Origin: Maritimibacter harenae
Lineage (GTDB): Bacteria > Pseudomonadota > Alphaproteobacteria > Rhodobacterales > Rhodobacteraceae
Direction of reading: 5' to 3'
Assembly: GCF_009882975.1 (NCBI RefSeq)
Contig: NZ_WTUX01000069.1
Span: 1 to 49,317 of the forward strand
DNA length: 49,317 nt
Shown piece by piece: positions 25,670-36,112 of this stretch (the first letter of the stretch is position 1; each line of letters starts with the position of its first letter). Below the pieces are notes generated by a model. It saw nothing but the letters and a program-made list of their open reading frames with translations. It made no database searches and was not told where the DNA came from. A program made the translations under genes and the position numbers.

Positions 25670-27382
25670 TTACTGCCCGGCGATCAACCCCATGCTTTCG
25701 AGCTTGAGGATCACCTGGTGGGCGCAGTTGTCCACGTCGACGTTCTCCGTCTCGACGCGCAGCTCGGGGGTCTGCGGTTCGTCGTAGGGGTCGGAGATGC
25801 CGGTGAACTCCTTGATCTTGCCTTCGCGGGCGAGCTTGTAGAGCCCCTTGCGGTCGCGCCGTTCGCACTCTTCCAGTGAGGTGGCCACGTGGACCTCGAC
25901 GAAGGCGCCGTATTGCTCGATCTCCTCGCGCACGTGGCGGCGGGTGGCCGCGTAGGGCGCGATGGGGGCGCAGATGGCGATGCCGCCGTTCTTGGTGATC
26001 TCGCTCGCCACGTAACCGATCCGCTTGATGTTCAGGTCCCGGTGCTCTTTCGAGAAGCCCAGCTCGGAGCTGAGGTTCTTGCGCACGATATCACCGTCCA
26101 GGAGCGTCACGGGGCGCCCGCCCATCTCCATCAGCTTGACCATGAGCGCGTTGGCGATGGTCGACTTGCCGGAGCCCGACAGGCCAGTGAAGAACACGGT
26201 GAAACCCTGCTGCGAGCGCGGGGGCTTCGTGCGGCGCAATTCGCGGACCACCTCGGGGAACGAGAACCACTCGGGGATCTCGAGGCCTTCCTGGAGACGG
26301 CGGCGCAGCTCGGTGCCCGAGATGTTGAGGATGGTGACGTCGTCCTTGTCCTCGATCTCGTCGGCCGGTTCGTACTGCGCGCGTTCCTGCACGTAGACCA
26401 TGTGTTTGAAATCGACCATCTCGATGCCGATCTCGTCCTGGTGCTCGCGGAACAGGTCCTGCGCGTCGTAGGGGCCGTAGAAATCCTCGCCGGCCGAGTT
26501 CTTGCCGGGGCCCGCGTGGTCGCGGCCCACGATCATGTGGGTGCAGCCGTGGTTGCGGCGGATGAGCCCGTGCCAGACCGCCTCGCGCGGGCCGGCCATG
26601 CGCATGGCGAGGTTGAGAAGGCTCATCGAGGTGGTCGAGGCCGGGTACTTGTCCAGCACCGCCTCGTAGCAGCGCACGCGGGTGAAGTGGTCGACGTCGC
26701 CCGGCTTGGTCATGCCCACGACCGGGTGGATGAGCAGGTTTGCCTGCGCTTCCTTGGCGGCGCGGAAAGTCAGCTCCTGGTGCGCGCGGTGGAGCGGGTT
26801 GCGCGTCTGGAAGGCCACGACGCGGCGCCAGCCCACCTTGCGGAAGTAGGCGCGCAGTTCGTTGGGCGTGTCGCGGCGGGCGCGGAAGTCGTAATGCACC
26901 GGCTGCTGGATGCCGGTCACGGGGCCGCCGAGATAGACCTTGCCGGCCGCGTTGTGCAGGTAGTTCACCGCCGGGTGCGCCTCGTCATCCGCGCCGAAAA
27001 CCTTCTCGGCCTCGCGCGCCTTGTTGGGCACCCAGTTGTCGGTGACGGTCATGGTGGCGAGGATCACGCCCTCCTGGTCGCGCAGCGCGATGTCCTGCCC
27101 TTCCTCGAGCGAGGCTGCGAAATCCTCGGACACGTCGAGCGTGATCGGCATCGGCCAGAGCGTGCCGTCGGCAAGACGCATGTTCTCGACCACGCCGTCG
27201 TAGTCGGCTTCGGACAGGAACCCCTTCAGCGGATTGAAGCCCCCGTTCATCAGGAGTTCCAGATCGCAGATCTGGCGCGGGGTCAGGTCCCAGCTCACGA
27301 GATCGCCGGCCTCCACCTTCAGCTTCTGGGCGGATTCGTAGGAGACGTAGAGTTCGGGAATGGGGGCCAGGTTGGGCAACAT
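25670..27382 (-). CDS. Bifunctional ATP sulfurylase / APS kinase (PAPS synthase)
   Basis: The 570-residue protein starts MLPNLAPIPELYVSYESAQK. The frame stays open for 112 more codons, but that extension is not similar to the family. Residues 1-385 are ATP sulfurylase, with the ATP-binding QTRNPLHRAH at 192-201 and GRDHAGPG at 286-293. Residues 390-570 are APS kinase, with the P-loop GLSGSGKST at 400-408 and the DGDIVRKNLSSELGF segment. Together they turn sulfate and ATP into PAPS, the donor for sulfate assimilation and sulfotransferases. The order sulfurylase then kinase is a known bacterial fusion. It diverges from ugd, at the edge of the polysaccharide genes. No PAPS reductase or sulfotransferase is visible nearby. 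Confidence 0.95.
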   Translation of the reverse strand: MLPNLAPIPELYVSYESAQKLKVEAGDLVSWDLTPRQICDLELLMNGGFNPLKGFLSEADYDGVVENMRLADGTLWPMPITLDVSEDFAASLEEGQDIALRDQEGVILATMTVTDNWVPNKAREAEKVFGADDEAHPAVNYLHNAAGKVYLGGPVTGIQQPVHYDFRARRDTPNELRAYFRKVGWRRVVAFQTRNPLHRAHQELTFRAAKEAQANLLIHPVVGMTKPGDVDHFTRVRCYEAVLDKYPASTTSMSLLNLAMRMAGPREAVWHGLIRRNHGCTHMIVGRDHAGPGKNSAGEDFYGPYDAQDLFREHQDEIGIEMVDFKHMVYVQERAQYEPADEIEDKDDVTILNISGTELRRRLQEGLEIPEWFSFPEVVRELRRTKPPRSQQGFTVFFTGLSGSGKSTIANALMVKLMEMGGRPVTLLDGDIVRKNLSSELGFSKEHRDLNIKRIGYVASEITKNGGIAICAPIAPYAATRRHVREEIEQYGAFVEVHVATSLEECERRDRKGLYKLAREGKIKEFTGISDPYDEPQTPELRVETENVDVDNCAHQVILKLESMGLIAGQ

Positions 27383-27729
27383 CGTCAAATGCCTTTTTGC
27401 TTGATCGGATCGAAGGCGGTGCTTGGATTTTCGGGGGCATCTACTCCCCCGCTTTCCCCGAAAGCAAGGGCCCGCCATGAAAGAGGGACGCCATTGCCAC
27501 ATTACCGCCGCTCGCGTGATGTCATCCTTCGCAGGACGCGCCGCGAAGGACCGCAAGGCGCGCGCAGGGCGGCCGCCAAGGAACGCGGTTCCGCACCCGC
27601 GCGGCCGGGACCGCCTATTGGACGTGGCCGGAGAGGCGCGGGACGGCTTTGAGCGCGGGCGCCGGGGTGCTACCGATGGCCATGACGCGGCCGGGGGACG
27701 CCGCGGACCGGAAGGCAAGGGGACCGGGA
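27383..27729. promoter_or_regulatory. Divergent PAPS synthase-ugd control region with tandem hairpins
   Basis: No gene is supported here. About 50 nt upstream of the PAPS synthase ATG are two adjacent perfect hairpins: CGGGGG-8-CCCCCG (27432-27451) and GCTTTC-CCC-GAAAGC (27451-27465). They abut, sharing the G at 27451, and would lie in the leader of the minus-strand mRNA. The remainder up to ugd is very GC-rich without a recognisable promoter. I could not match the hairpins to a known sulfur-related riboswitch. Confidence 0.4.
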
Positions 27730-28899
27730 ATGAAGATCGCAGTGGCCGGGATCGGCTATGTCGGACTGTCCGTCGCCGTCCTCCTGGCGCAGCGGCACAG
27801 CGTCGTCGCGCTCGACATCGACGCCGACCGGGTGGCGCAGGTGAACCGGCGCGAAAGCCCGATTTCCGACGAAGAGATCGGCGCCTACCTGCGCGACAAG
27901 CCGCTAGACCTCACCGCGACCACGGATGCCGAGACCGCGATGGCGGATGCCGCGTTCATCGTCGTCTCCACCCCCACCGACTACGACCCGGTGACGAACA
28001 ACTTCGACACGCGGTCGGTCGAGGCGGTGATCGCGGATGCCCGGCGCATCAATCCGACGGCCACCATCGTCATCAAGTCGACCGTCCCCGTGGGCTACAC
28101 CGCCGGGCTGCGCGACAGCATGGACGTGGGGAACATCATCTTCTCGCCCGAATTCCTGCGCGAAGGCCGCGCGCTTCACGACAACCTGCACCCCTCGCGC
28201 ATCGTGGTCGGAGGGGGCGCACCCATCGCGCAGGACTTCGCGGACCTCCTGAAGGCGGGCGCGCTCGACCCGGACGTCCCCGTCCTCATCACCGGCAGCA
28301 CCGAGGCCGAGGCGATCAAGCTTTTCGCGAACACCTATCTCGCAATGCGCGTCGCGTTCTTCAACGAACTGGACAGCTACGCGCTGGCCAACGGCATCGA
28401 CCCGCGCGTGATCATCGAAGGCGTCGGGCTCGATGCGCGCATCGGCACGCATTACAACAACCCCTCGTTCGGCTATGGCGGCTACTGCCTGCCCAAGGAC
28501 ACCAAGCAACTCCTGGCCAACTACACCGCCGTGCCGCAGAACCTGATCCGCGCCATCGTGGACGCCAACACCACGCGCAAGGATTTCCTGGCCGAGCGTA
28601 TTCAGGCCCTGGGGCCGCAGGTGGTCGGCATCTACCGGCTGGTGATGAAATCGGGCTCGGACAATTTCCGGCAAAGCTCGATCCAGGGCATCATGAAGCG
28701 GCTCAAGGCAAAGGGGATCGAGGTCATCGTCTACGAGCCGGAGCTGCCCGGGCCCACCTTCTTCAATTCGCGCGTCGAGCCGGACCTTGCGGCCTTCAAG
28801 CAAGCCGCGGACGTGATCGTCGCGAACCGGCTTCACCCGGACATTTCGGACGTGCCGGACAAGGTGTTCACGCGCGACCTGTTCGGAGGCGACACATGA
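27730..28899 (+). CDS. ugd: UDP-glucose 6-dehydrogenase
   Basis: The 389-residue protein starts [20 protein letters not shown]. Several in-frame ATGs upstream are not family-like. The N-terminal NAD site GIGYVG is at 7-12. [20 protein letters not shown] is the sugar-nucleotide loop, and the catalytic cysteine is C253 in [13 protein letters not shown]. The enzyme oxidises UDP-glucose to UDP-glucuronate with two NAD+. Members acting on GDP-mannose or UDP-ManNAc share this fold, but the short length and YGGYCLPKD favour UDP-glucose. It heads the plus-strand polysaccharide operon. Confidence 0.9.
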   Translation: MKIAVAGIGYVGLSVAVLLAQRHSVVALDIDADRVAQVNRRESPISDEEIGAYLRDKPLDLTATTDAETAMADAAFIVVSTPTDYDPVTNNFDTRSVEAVIADARRINPTATIVIKSTVPVGYTAGLRDSMDVGNIIFSPEFLREGRALHDNLHPSRIVVGGGAPIAQDFADLLKAGALDPDVPVLITGSTEAEAIKLFANTYLAMRVAFFNELDSYALANGIDPRVIIEGVGLDARIGTHYNNPSFGYGGYCLPKDTKQLLANYTAVPQNLIRAIVDANTTRKDFLAERIQALGPQVVGIYRLVMKSGSDNFRQSSIQGIMKRLKAKGIEVIVYEPELPGPTFFNSRVEPDLAAFKQAADVIVANRLHPDISDVPDKVFTRDLFGGDT

Positions 28900-28983
28900 T
28901 GCGTGGCGTTGATGCTTGCGGGCGGGGTCCGCTTCGTTGCACACTCCCCATACAACTTTAACGGGAAAAGGACTTTTCAGCAC

Positions 28984-30399
28984 ATGCCCCCCAAATTCGG
29001 CACGAGCGGTCTTCGCGGCCTCGTCACCGAGCTGACACCGGAGCTGGTCGGCGACCATGTCCGCGCCTTCCTCGCGGCTTGTCCGCATGGCGGGGCGGTG
29101 CACGTGGGCCGCGACCTGCGCGCGTCCTCGCCGGACATCGCGGACGTGGTGATCGACGCGGTGCGCGCGACCGGGCTGGAAGCGGTCGATTGCGGAGCCG
29201 TGCCGACCCCCGCGCTGGCGCTGGAGGCGATGGCGCAGGGGCATGGGGCCGTGATGATCACCGGGTCGCACATTCCGGCGGATCGCAACGGGCTGAAGTT
29301 CTACGTGCCGACGGGCGAGATCGGGAAGGACGACGAGTCGGCGATCCAGGCCAACCTCGGCGCGACACCTACAAGGGGGCCGCGTGGAGGGCTGGCCCGG
29401 TCGTCCGACACGATGGCCGCCTACGTTGCGCGCTACGAACGGGCCTTCGGGCCAGGAGCGCTGTCGGGGCTCAGGATCGGGATCTACGAACACAGCTCGG
29501 TCGCGCGTGACGCCATGCGCGACGTCGTCGCCGCCCTTGGCGCGACCCCGGTGCCGCTGGCGCGGTCCGAAACCTTCATTCCCGTGGACACCGAAGCGGT
29601 CGACCCGGAGGTGCGCGCGCAGATCGTGGCATGGTGCGCCGAGCACGCGCTGGATGCCGTCATCTCCACCGACGGGGATGCGGACCGTCCGCTGGTCGCG
29701 GATGCCGCGGGGCGCGTGGTGCCCGGGGATGTCCTTGGCGCGCTGACCGCGCGGGCGCTCGGCGCGGAGGTGATCTGCACGCCGGTCTCCTCCAATTCGA
29801 TGATCGACCGGATGCCGGAGTTCGCCCGGATCGAAAAGACCCGCATCGGATCGCCTTTCGTCATCGCGGCGATGGAGACGGTGCGCGCCGCGAATCCAGA
29901 CGCACGGGTCGTGGGGTACGAGGCGAATGGCGGCTTCCTTCTGGGTTTCACGGCTTCGCTTGACGAAGGCACCCTCGCGCCGCTGATGACGCGCGACTGT
30001 TTGCTCCCGATCCTGGCCCCGCTGGCCGCCGCGCGCGGACGGGGGGTGACGCTCGCCGATCTCGTGGCGGACCTGCCCGGCGTGTTCACCGCCGCGGACC
30101 GGGTGAAAGAGGTGCCCACGGAGGCCTCACGCGCGCTGATCGACCGGCTGGCGCGGGACGCGGCGGCGCGTCGGACGTTCTTCGAGGGAATGGGGGCGGA
30201 GGCGGAGATCGACCTTACCGACGGGCTGCGGGTACGCTTCGATGGCGGACGCACCGTCCACCTGCGCCCCTCGGGCAATGCCCCCGAATGCCGATGCTAC
30301 GCGGAAGCGGACACGGCAGAAGACGCGCAGGAACTGGTCGAGCGCCACCTTGCGAAACTGAAGGCGGAACTGGTGGAGGGCGCAGGCCCCTCTTCTTGA
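28984..30399 (+). CDS. Phosphomannomutase (phosphohexomutase family)
   Basis: The 471-residue protein starts MPPKFGTSGLRGLVTELTPE at 28984. Its phosphoserine loop is TGSHIP with S95, where TASHNP is the common form. The metal loop is DGDADR at 230-235 (usually DGDGDR), and the phosphate-binding loop near the C-terminus is RPSGNAPE. It interconverts mannose-6- and mannose-1-phosphate if it acts with the next gene, manC. Phosphoglucomutase or phosphoglucosamine mutase activity cannot be excluded from motifs alone. The gap to ugd is 84 nt. Confidence 0.85.
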   Translation: MPPKFGTSGLRGLVTELTPELVGDHVRAFLAACPHGGAVHVGRDLRASSPDIADVVIDAVRATGLEAVDCGAVPTPALALEAMAQGHGAVMITGSHIPADRNGLKFYVPTGEIGKDDESAIQANLGATPTRGPRGGLARSSDTMAAYVARYERAFGPGALSGLRIGIYEHSSVARDAMRDVVAALGATPVPLARSETFIPVDTEAVDPEVRAQIVAWCAEHALDAVISTDGDADRPLVADAAGRVVPGDVLGALTARALGAEVICTPVSSNSMIDRMPEFARIEKTRIGSPFVIAAMETVRAANPDARVVGYEANGGFLLGFTASLDEGTLAPLMTRDCLLPILAPLAAARGRGVTLADLVADLPGVFTAADRVKEVPTEASRALIDRLARDAAARRTFFEGMGAEAEIDLTDGLRVRFDGGRTVHLRPSGNAPECRCYAEADTAEDAQELVERHLAKLKAELVEGAGPSS

Positions 30400-30451
30400 C
30401 AGACACAGGCGCGCGGCATCCGATGCACTTGAACGAAAAAGGAATTTCCAA

Positions 30452-31906
30452 ATGGTGACACGCATTGTTCCGGTGCTCCTGTGCGGCGGCTCCGGCACCC
30501 GGCTCTGGCCCTTGTCGCGAAAAAGCTATCCCAAGCAATTCGTGCCGCTCGTCGGCGAGGAAACCCTGTTCCAGGCTTCGGCCCGCCGGCTGTCGGGCCG
30601 GACGGACGTGCTCGACTTCGCCGCGCCGGTGGTCGTGACCCACTCGGACTTCCGCTTCATCGTGACCGAGCAATTGCAGGGCATCGGGATCGACCCCGGC
30701 GCGATCCTGATCGAGCCGGAGGGGCGCAACACCGCCCCCGCAGTGCTGGCCGCCGCACTTCACGCCGTGCGAGAGGATCCCGAGGCCGTGCTGCTGGTCG
30801 CACCCTCCGACCACGTGGTGCCCGAGACCGAGACGTTCCAGGCCGCCGTGGCCAAGGGTCTGACGGCCGTCGAGGAAGGCGAGCTCGTCACCTTCGGCAT
30901 CCGCCCGACGCGGCCCGAGACGGGCTATGGTTACCTCGAGCTTACGGGAGAGCCCGACTGGGAAGGCGAGCCGGTGAAGCTGTCGCGCTTCGTCGAGAAA
31001 CCGGACGCGGAGACCGCCGACCGTATGGTCGAGGCGGGGCACTACCTGTGGAACGCCGGGATCTTCCTTTTCGCCGCCAAGGACATCATCGCGGGCTTCG
31101 ACACGCATTGTCCCGACCTCGTCGCGCCGGTGACCCGGTCGGTCGACGCCGCCAACCCCGACCTCGGCTTCCTGCGCCTCGATCCCGAGGCCTGGAGCGA
31201 AGCCGGGTCGATCTCGATCGACTATGCCGTCATGGAGAAGGCCCCGAACCTCAGCGTGGTGCCCTTCGCCGGCGGATGGTCCGACCTGGGGGGCTGGGAC
31301 GCCGTCTGGCGCGAGGCGGGGCCTGACGAGAACGGGGTCGTCCTTTCGGGCGAGGCGACGGCGATCGACTGCAACAACACGCTGCTGCGCTCGGACAGCG
31401 ACCGGCTCGAGGTCGTGGGGATCGGACTCGACAACATCATGGCCGTCGCGATGAACGACGCGGTGCTCGTGGCCGACATGACCCGCGCGCAGGAGGTCAA
31501 GCAGGCCGTCGACGCGCTGAAGGCCAAGGGGGCAAGCCAGGCCACCCACTTCCCGCTCGATCACCGTCCCTGGGGCTGGTTCGAAAGCCTCGTGGTGGGC
31601 GACCGGTTCCAGGTGAAGCGTATTCTCGTCCACCCGGGCGCGTCGCTGTCGCTGCAAAGCCACTTCCACCGCTCCGAGCACTGGATCGTTGTCGAAGGCA
31701 CCGCCAAGGTCACCGTGGACGACGAGGTGAAGCTCGTTTCGGAGAACGAGTCGATCTACGTGCCGCTGGGCGCGGTCCACCGGATGGAAAACCCCGGAAA
31801 GGTGCCGATGGTGCTCATCGAGGTGCAGACCGGGGCCTACGTGGGCGAAGACGACATCGTGCGTTACGAAGACGTCTACGCCCGTGGGCAAGGCGAAAAG
31901 GGCTGA
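30452..31906 (+). CDS. manC: Mannose-1-phosphate guanylyltransferase / mannose-6-phosphate isomerase
   Basis: The 484-residue protein is the normal size of the bifunctional ManC/AlgA type. The N-terminal nucleotidyltransferase has the signature CGGSGTRLWPLSRKSYPKQF (11-30) and the FVEKP motif. The C-terminal type II isomerase is a cupin with QSHFHRSEHWIVVEGTAKVT near residues 400-425. It converts fructose-6-phosphate to mannose-6-phosphate and mannose-1-phosphate plus GTP to GDP-mannose. With the upstream mutase and downstream gmd-fcl it completes the route to GDP-L-fucose. Confidence 0.95.
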   Translation: MVTRIVPVLLCGGSGTRLWPLSRKSYPKQFVPLVGEETLFQASARRLSGRTDVLDFAAPVVVTHSDFRFIVTEQLQGIGIDPGAILIEPEGRNTAPAVLAAALHAVREDPEAVLLVAPSDHVVPETETFQAAVAKGLTAVEEGELVTFGIRPTRPETGYGYLELTGEPDWEGEPVKLSRFVEKPDAETADRMVEAGHYLWNAGIFLFAAKDIIAGFDTHCPDLVAPVTRSVDAANPDLGFLRLDPEAWSEAGSISIDYAVMEKAPNLSVVPFAGGWSDLGGWDAVWREAGPDENGVVLSGEATAIDCNNTLLRSDSDRLEVVGIGLDNIMAVAMNDAVLVADMTRAQEVKQAVDALKAKGASQATHFPLDHRPWGWFESLVVGDRFQVKRILVHPGASLSLQSHFHRSEHWIVVEGTAKVTVDDEVKLVSENESIYVPLGAVHRMENPGKVPMVLIEVQTGAYVGEDDIVRYEDVYARGQGEKG

Positions 31907-31976
31907 AGTGCCGGGGACGCCGACCACCCCGAGCCGCGCTGCACGCGCCCTGCCGACGCCGGGTGGGCGCTGATCC

Positions 31977-33254
31977 GTGCGGGTGTTGATCGTCGGCATA
32001 AACTACAGGCCCGAAGTCATTTCCTGTGCCGTCTACACGACCGGGCTGGCCGAGGACCTGGCCCGCCAGGGCGCGCGCGTCGAGGTGGTGAGCGCCCTGC
32101 CCTACTTCCCCGACTGGCGCGTGTTCGATGGCTGGCGTGGCCCGGTCTGGCGCCGCGCGCGCGGGCCTGACGGGATACGGGTCGTGCATTGCCCGCTCTA
32201 CGTGCCACGCAAACCCACCGGCGCCCGCCGGGTCCTGCACCACGCAAGCTTTGCATTGAGCGCCCTGCCCGTCGCCCTGTGGAAGGCGCTGCGGTTCCGG
32301 CCCGACATCGTGTTCGCCGTGGCCCCGGGCCTGCTCTCCGCTCCCACCGCGTGGCTCGCCGCACGGGCGGCCGGGGCGCGTACCTGGCTCCACGTGCAGG
32401 ATTATGAGGTCGAGGCGGCCTTCGCCACCGGCCTCTTGTCACGCGGCAGCGCGGCGGGACGCCTGGCCCTGGCGTTCGAGCGGTGGGTGCTGCGCCGGTT
32501 CGACCGGGTCAGCACGATCTCCGCGCCGATGCTGGCCAAGCTCCCCGAAAAGGGCGTCGCACGCGCGCGCACCTACGAGCTGCGCAACTGGGCCGACATC
32601 GCGCGGGTCACGCCGATGCCGGAAGGTCGGTCCCCGCTCAAGGCCGAGCTGGGGATCGAGACCCGCTTCGTCGCGCTCTACTCCGGCGCGCTGGCCAACA
32701 AGCAGGGGCTCGAGATCCTGCCCGCGATCGCCCGCGCGCTGGCCCATAGGGGCGACGTGACCGTCGTCGTCTGCGGCGAGGGACCGCTGCGCGACGCCTT
32801 GATGGAAAGCGCCGAAGGCGTGGCCAACATGCGGTTCCTGCCCTTGCAACCGATCGAGCGGTTGAGCGACCTTCTGGGCATGGCCGACGTGCATCTTCTT
32901 CCCCAGATCGCGGGGGCCGCGGACCTTGTCCTGCCCTCGAAACTGACCAACATGCTCGCCTCCGGCCGCCCGGTGGTGGCCACCGCGGAGGCGGGCACGA
33001 CCCTTGGCCGCGAGGTCGAAGGCGCGGGCCTCCTCGCAGCACCCGGCGATGGCGCGGCGGCAGCGCGGGCGGTGGAGCGGCTCCTGGATGATCCCGCCCT
33101 GCGCTATAGTCTTGGCGAAGAAGCCCGGCGCCGCGCGCTCGAACGGTGGGACAAGACGGCGATTCTTGCGCGCTTTCACGCCGAACTCGGACGCCTCGCA
33201 GACGCGCCGCACAAGATGGCCGACACACACGTCACCAAGAAGGAAAACGCATGA
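31977..33254 (+). CDS. WcaI/WbuB-like glycosyltransferase (GT4)
   Basis: The 425-residue protein starts at a GTG codon ([20 protein letters not shown] follows). It has the GT-B arrangement of the colanic-acid WcaI/WbuB group: an N-terminal donor-independent half with [11 protein letters not shown] and [11 protein letters not shown], and a C-terminal GT4 half with [20 protein letters not shown] and [19 protein letters not shown]. It probably adds a sugar, perhaps fucose, to the lipid-linked repeat unit at the inner face of the membrane. Its last codons overlap the gmd start as ATGA, so the two are translationally coupled. Confidence 0.88.
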   Translation: MRVLIVGINYRPEVISCAVYTTGLAEDLARQGARVEVVSALPYFPDWRVFDGWRGPVWRRARGPDGIRVVHCPLYVPRKPTGARRVLHHASFALSALPVALWKALRFRPDIVFAVAPGLLSAPTAWLAARAAGARTWLHVQDYEVEAAFATGLLSRGSAAGRLALAFERWVLRRFDRVSTISAPMLAKLPEKGVARARTYELRNWADIARVTPMPEGRSPLKAELGIETRFVALYSGALANKQGLEILPAIARALAHRGDVTVVVCGEGPLRDALMESAEGVANMRFLPLQPIERLSDLLGMADVHLLPQIAGAADLVLPSKLTNMLASGRPVVATAEAGTTLGREVEGAGLLAAPGDGAAAARAVERLLDDPALRYSLGEEARRRALERWDKTAILARFHAELGRLADAPHKMADTHVTKKENA

Positions 33255-34375
33255 CGACCGCATTGATCACCGGGGTGACCGGGCAGGACGGTTCCTACCT
33301 GGCAGAGTTCCTGCTGGAGAAGGGCTACGAGGTCCACGGGATCAAGCGCCGGGCCTCGCTGTTCAACACGCAGCGGGTGGACCACATCTACGAAGACCCG
33401 CACACCGAGGGGCAGAGTTTCAAGCTGCATTACGGCGATCTCACCGACACGTCGAACCTGACGCGCATCCTGCAGGAAGTGCAGCCCGACGAGGTCTACA
33501 ACCTCGGGGCCCAGAGCCACGTCGCGGTGTCCTTCGAGGCGCCGGAATACACAGCCGACGTGGACGGGATCGGAACGCTGAGGCTCCTGGAGGCGATCCG
33601 GTTCCTCGGGATGGAAAAGAAGACGCGCTTCTACCAGGCGTCGACCTCCGAGCTCTACGGGCTGGTGCAGGAGACCCCGCAGCGCGAAACGACGCCATTT
33701 CACCCGCGCTCGCCCTACGCCGTGGCGAAGCTCTATGCCTACTGGATCACGGTGAACTACCGCGAGGCCTATGGCATGTATGCCTGCAACGGGATTCTCT
33801 TCAATCACGAGAGCCCACGGCGCGGCGAAACCTTCGTGACGCGCAAGATCACCCGCGGGCTCGCCAACATCGCGCTCGGGATCGAGCCTTGCCTCTACAT
33901 GGGCAACATCGACAGCCTGCGCGACTGGGGGCACGCGAAGGACTACGTGCGGATGCAGTGGATGATGCTGCAGCAGGACGAAGCGGAGGATTTCGTGATC
34001 GCGACCGGCAAGCAGTACGCCGTGCGCGAATTCATCGACTGGGCCGCGCGCGAGCTGTCGATGGAGCTCGAGTTTCGCGGCGACGGCGTGGACGAGGTCG
34101 CGGTGGTCAAGTCGGTCGACAACAACGTGGCACCCGCCGTGAAGCCCGGCGACGTGGTGATGCGGATCGACCCGGGATATTTCCGGCCCGCCGAGGTCGA
34201 GACGCTGCTGGGCGACGCGGCAAGGGCCAAGGCCCGACTCGGATGGGAGCCCGAGATCACGGCGCAGGAAATGTGTGCCGAGATGGTCGCGGAAGACCTC
34301 AAGGCCGCGCGCCGCCACGCGCTTCTGGACCAGCACGGGCTGACCGTGCCGATTTCGACGGAGGGCCGTTCATGA
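33251..34375 (+). CDS. gmd: GDP-mannose 4,6-dehydratase
   Basis: The 374-residue protein starts [20 protein letters not shown], with the NADP Rossmann motif GVTGQDG at 8-14. The STSELYG motif (131-137) and the catalytic Tyr/Lys pair Y156/K160 in [12 protein letters not shown] are present. The [19 protein letters not shown] segment is diagnostic of Gmd. It converts GDP-mannose to GDP-4-keto-6-deoxymannose. It overlaps the glycosyltransferase before it and fcl after it by 4 nt each. Confidence 0.97.
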   Translation: MTTALITGVTGQDGSYLAEFLLEKGYEVHGIKRRASLFNTQRVDHIYEDPHTEGQSFKLHYGDLTDTSNLTRILQEVQPDEVYNLGAQSHVAVSFEAPEYTADVDGIGTLRLLEAIRFLGMEKKTRFYQASTSELYGLVQETPQRETTPFHPRSPYAVAKLYAYWITVNYREAYGMYACNGILFNHESPRRGETFVTRKITRGLANIALGIEPCLYMGNIDSLRDWGHAKDYVRMQWMMLQQDEAEDFVIATGKQYAVREFIDWAARELSMELEFRGDGVDEVAVVKSVDNNVAPAVKPGDVVMRIDPGYFRPAEVETLLGDAARAKARLGWEPEITAQEMCAEMVAEDLKAARRHALLDQHGLTVPISTEGRS

Positions 34376-35313
34376 GCTATGATGTCACCGGAAAACGCAT
34401 TTGGGTCGCGGGCCATCGCGGGATGGTCGGGGGCGCGGTCGTGCGGCGCCTGGCCTCGGAAGACTGCGAGGTGGTCACGGCAGGGCGCGAGGTGATGGAC
34501 CTGACCCGGCAGGCCGAGGTCGACGACTGGATGGCCGAGACGCGGCCCGATGTCATCGTCATGGCCGCGGCGCGCGTCGGGGGCATCCTTGCCAACGACA
34601 CGCATCCGGTCGATTTCCTTCAGGACAACCTGCTGATCGAAACCAACATCGCACGCGCCGCCCATGCCGCGGACGTCGAGCGGTTCCTGTTCCTCGGCTC
34701 CTCCTGCATCTACCCGAAGATGGCACCGCAGCCCATGGCAGAGGACAGCCTGCTCACCGGTCCGCTGGAGCCGACAAACGAATGGTACGCCATCGCCAAG
34801 ATCGCAGGCATCAAGCTGATGCAGGCCTATCGCAAGCAGTACGGGCGCGACTGGATCTCGGCGATGCCGACGAACCTCTACGGCCCCGGCGACAACTACG
34901 ACCTTGAATCGAGCCACGTGCTCCCCGCCCTTCTGCGCAAGTTCCACGAGGCGAAGGAAAGCGGGGCCGAGCGGGTCGAGGTCTGGGGCTCGGGCACGCC
35001 GCTGCGCGAGTTCCTGCACTGCGACGACCTGGCCGATGCGCTGGTCTTCCTGCTCAAGGAATACTCCGGGGCCGAGCACGTGAACGTCGGTTCCGGCGTC
35101 GAGGTGTCGATCCGCGAACTGGCGGAGACCATCGCGCGGGTCGTGGGCTACGAGGCCGAGCTGGTCTTCGATGCGACCAAGCCGGACGGGACGCCGCGCA
35201 AGCTGATGGACAGCGGGCGGCTGCACGCGATGGGCTGGAACCGCGCGCGGCCCCTGGAAGAGGGCATTCGCGACGCCTACGCCCATTTCCTCGCGGGCGA
35301 AGCACGGGGCTGA
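34372..35313 (+). CDS. fcl: GDP-L-fucose synthase
   Basis: The 313-residue protein starts [20 protein letters not shown] with the GHRGMVG Rossmann motif (14-20). It has the SSCIYPK motif (110-116) and the catalytic Y139/K143 in WYAIAK. The epimerase/reductase converts GDP-4-keto-6-deoxymannose to GDP-L-fucose with NADPH. The frame stays open far upstream through gmd, but only this start fits. It overlaps gmd as ATGA and is followed 1 nt later by a GT2 gene, so the three are one translational unit. Confidence 0.96.
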   Translation: MSYDVTGKRIWVAGHRGMVGGAVVRRLASEDCEVVTAGREVMDLTRQAEVDDWMAETRPDVIVMAAARVGGILANDTHPVDFLQDNLLIETNIARAAHAADVERFLFLGSSCIYPKMAPQPMAEDSLLTGPLEPTNEWYAIAKIAGIKLMQAYRKQYGRDWISAMPTNLYGPGDNYDLESSHVLPALLRKFHEAKESGAERVEVWGSGTPLREFLHCDDLADALVFLLKEYSGAEHVNVGSGVEVSIRELAETIARVVGYEAELVFDATKPDGTPRKLMDSGRLHAMGWNRARPLEEGIRDAYAHFLAGEARG

Positions 35314-35314
35314 G

Positions 35315-36112
35315 ATGACGGCGGGCGCCATACCGCAGGGGACCCCCACCCTGTCGATCGTGATCGCGACCTACAACTGCGCCGACACGCTTCAGGCCTG
35401 TCTGGACAGCATCCATGCCCAGAGCTGGCCGGGGATCGAGATCGTCGTCGCCGATGGTGGGTCCACCGACGGCACGGTCGAGCTGATCCGGGCCAACGCG
35501 GACAGGCTGGGCCCGTGGGTCAGCGAACCGGACCGGGGAATCTATGACGCCTGGAACAAGGCGCTGGAGCTGGCCGGCGGTGACTGGATCCATTTCCTGG
35601 GCGGGGACGACCGGCTCCATGCCCGCGACAGCATCGCCCGCGCCATGACACGGATCGCGGACCTGCCCGATGCGGTGACACTTGCTTATGGCCAGGTGCG
35701 TTTCGTGCGCGCTGACGGGAGCAGCCGCATGATGGGCGCGCCGTGGGAAACGCTGGCCCCCAGGATGCAATCCGAGATGAGCCTGCCGCATCAGGGCATC
35801 TTCCATGCCCGGAGGCTCTTCGACAGGCACGGCGGTTTCGACGACGGGTTCCGGATCGCGGGGGATTACAACCTGATCATGCGGGCCGTGGCAGAGCATC
35901 CGCCCGCCTATCTTGGCGACGTGGTGATCGCGGATCAGCATGCCGGCGGCACCTCGGGCCTGCGACGCAGCCGGATCGCGACCTTGCGCGAATTTCGGCG
36001 GGTGCAGCGTGCGCTCGGATTGCCGGTGCGGCCACGCTGGGTCTGGGCCTACGCAAAGGGGCTGGGCTGGCGGGCGCTGTCGCGGTTCATCGACGTGGGG
36101 GCCGGGGCTTGA
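35315..36112 (+). CDS. WcaA-like family 2 glycosyltransferase
   Basis: The 265-residue protein has the GT-A/GT2 N-terminus TPTLSIVIATYNCADTLQAC, the nucleotide-sugar strand IVVADGGSTDGTVELI and the GGDD metal region in HFLGGDDRLHA. It is close to the WcaA/colanic-type glycosyltransferases in length and order. It most likely extends the oligosaccharide repeat unit. Its donor is unknown; GDP-fucose is plausible because of the adjacent genes. Its stop overlaps the next gene's TTG start. Confidence 0.85.
   Translation: MTAGAIPQGTPTLSIVIATYNCADTLQACLDSIHAQSWPGIEIVVADGGSTDGTVELIRANADRLGPWVSEPDRGIYDAWNKALELAGGDWIHFLGGDDRLHARDSIARAMTRIADLPDAVTLAYGQVRFVRADGSSRMMGAPWETLAPRMQSEMSLPHQGIFHARRLFDRHGGFDDGFRIAGDYNLIMRAVAEHPPAYLGDVVIADQHAGGTSGLRRSRIATLREFRRVQRALGLPVRPRWVWAYAKGLGWRALSRFIDVGAGA

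Noticed and set aside
25670..27382. A full sulfated-polysaccharide pathway
   Set aside because: PAPS synthesis is present but no sulfotransferase or sulfatase is recognisable in the window, so sulfation stays a hypothesis.
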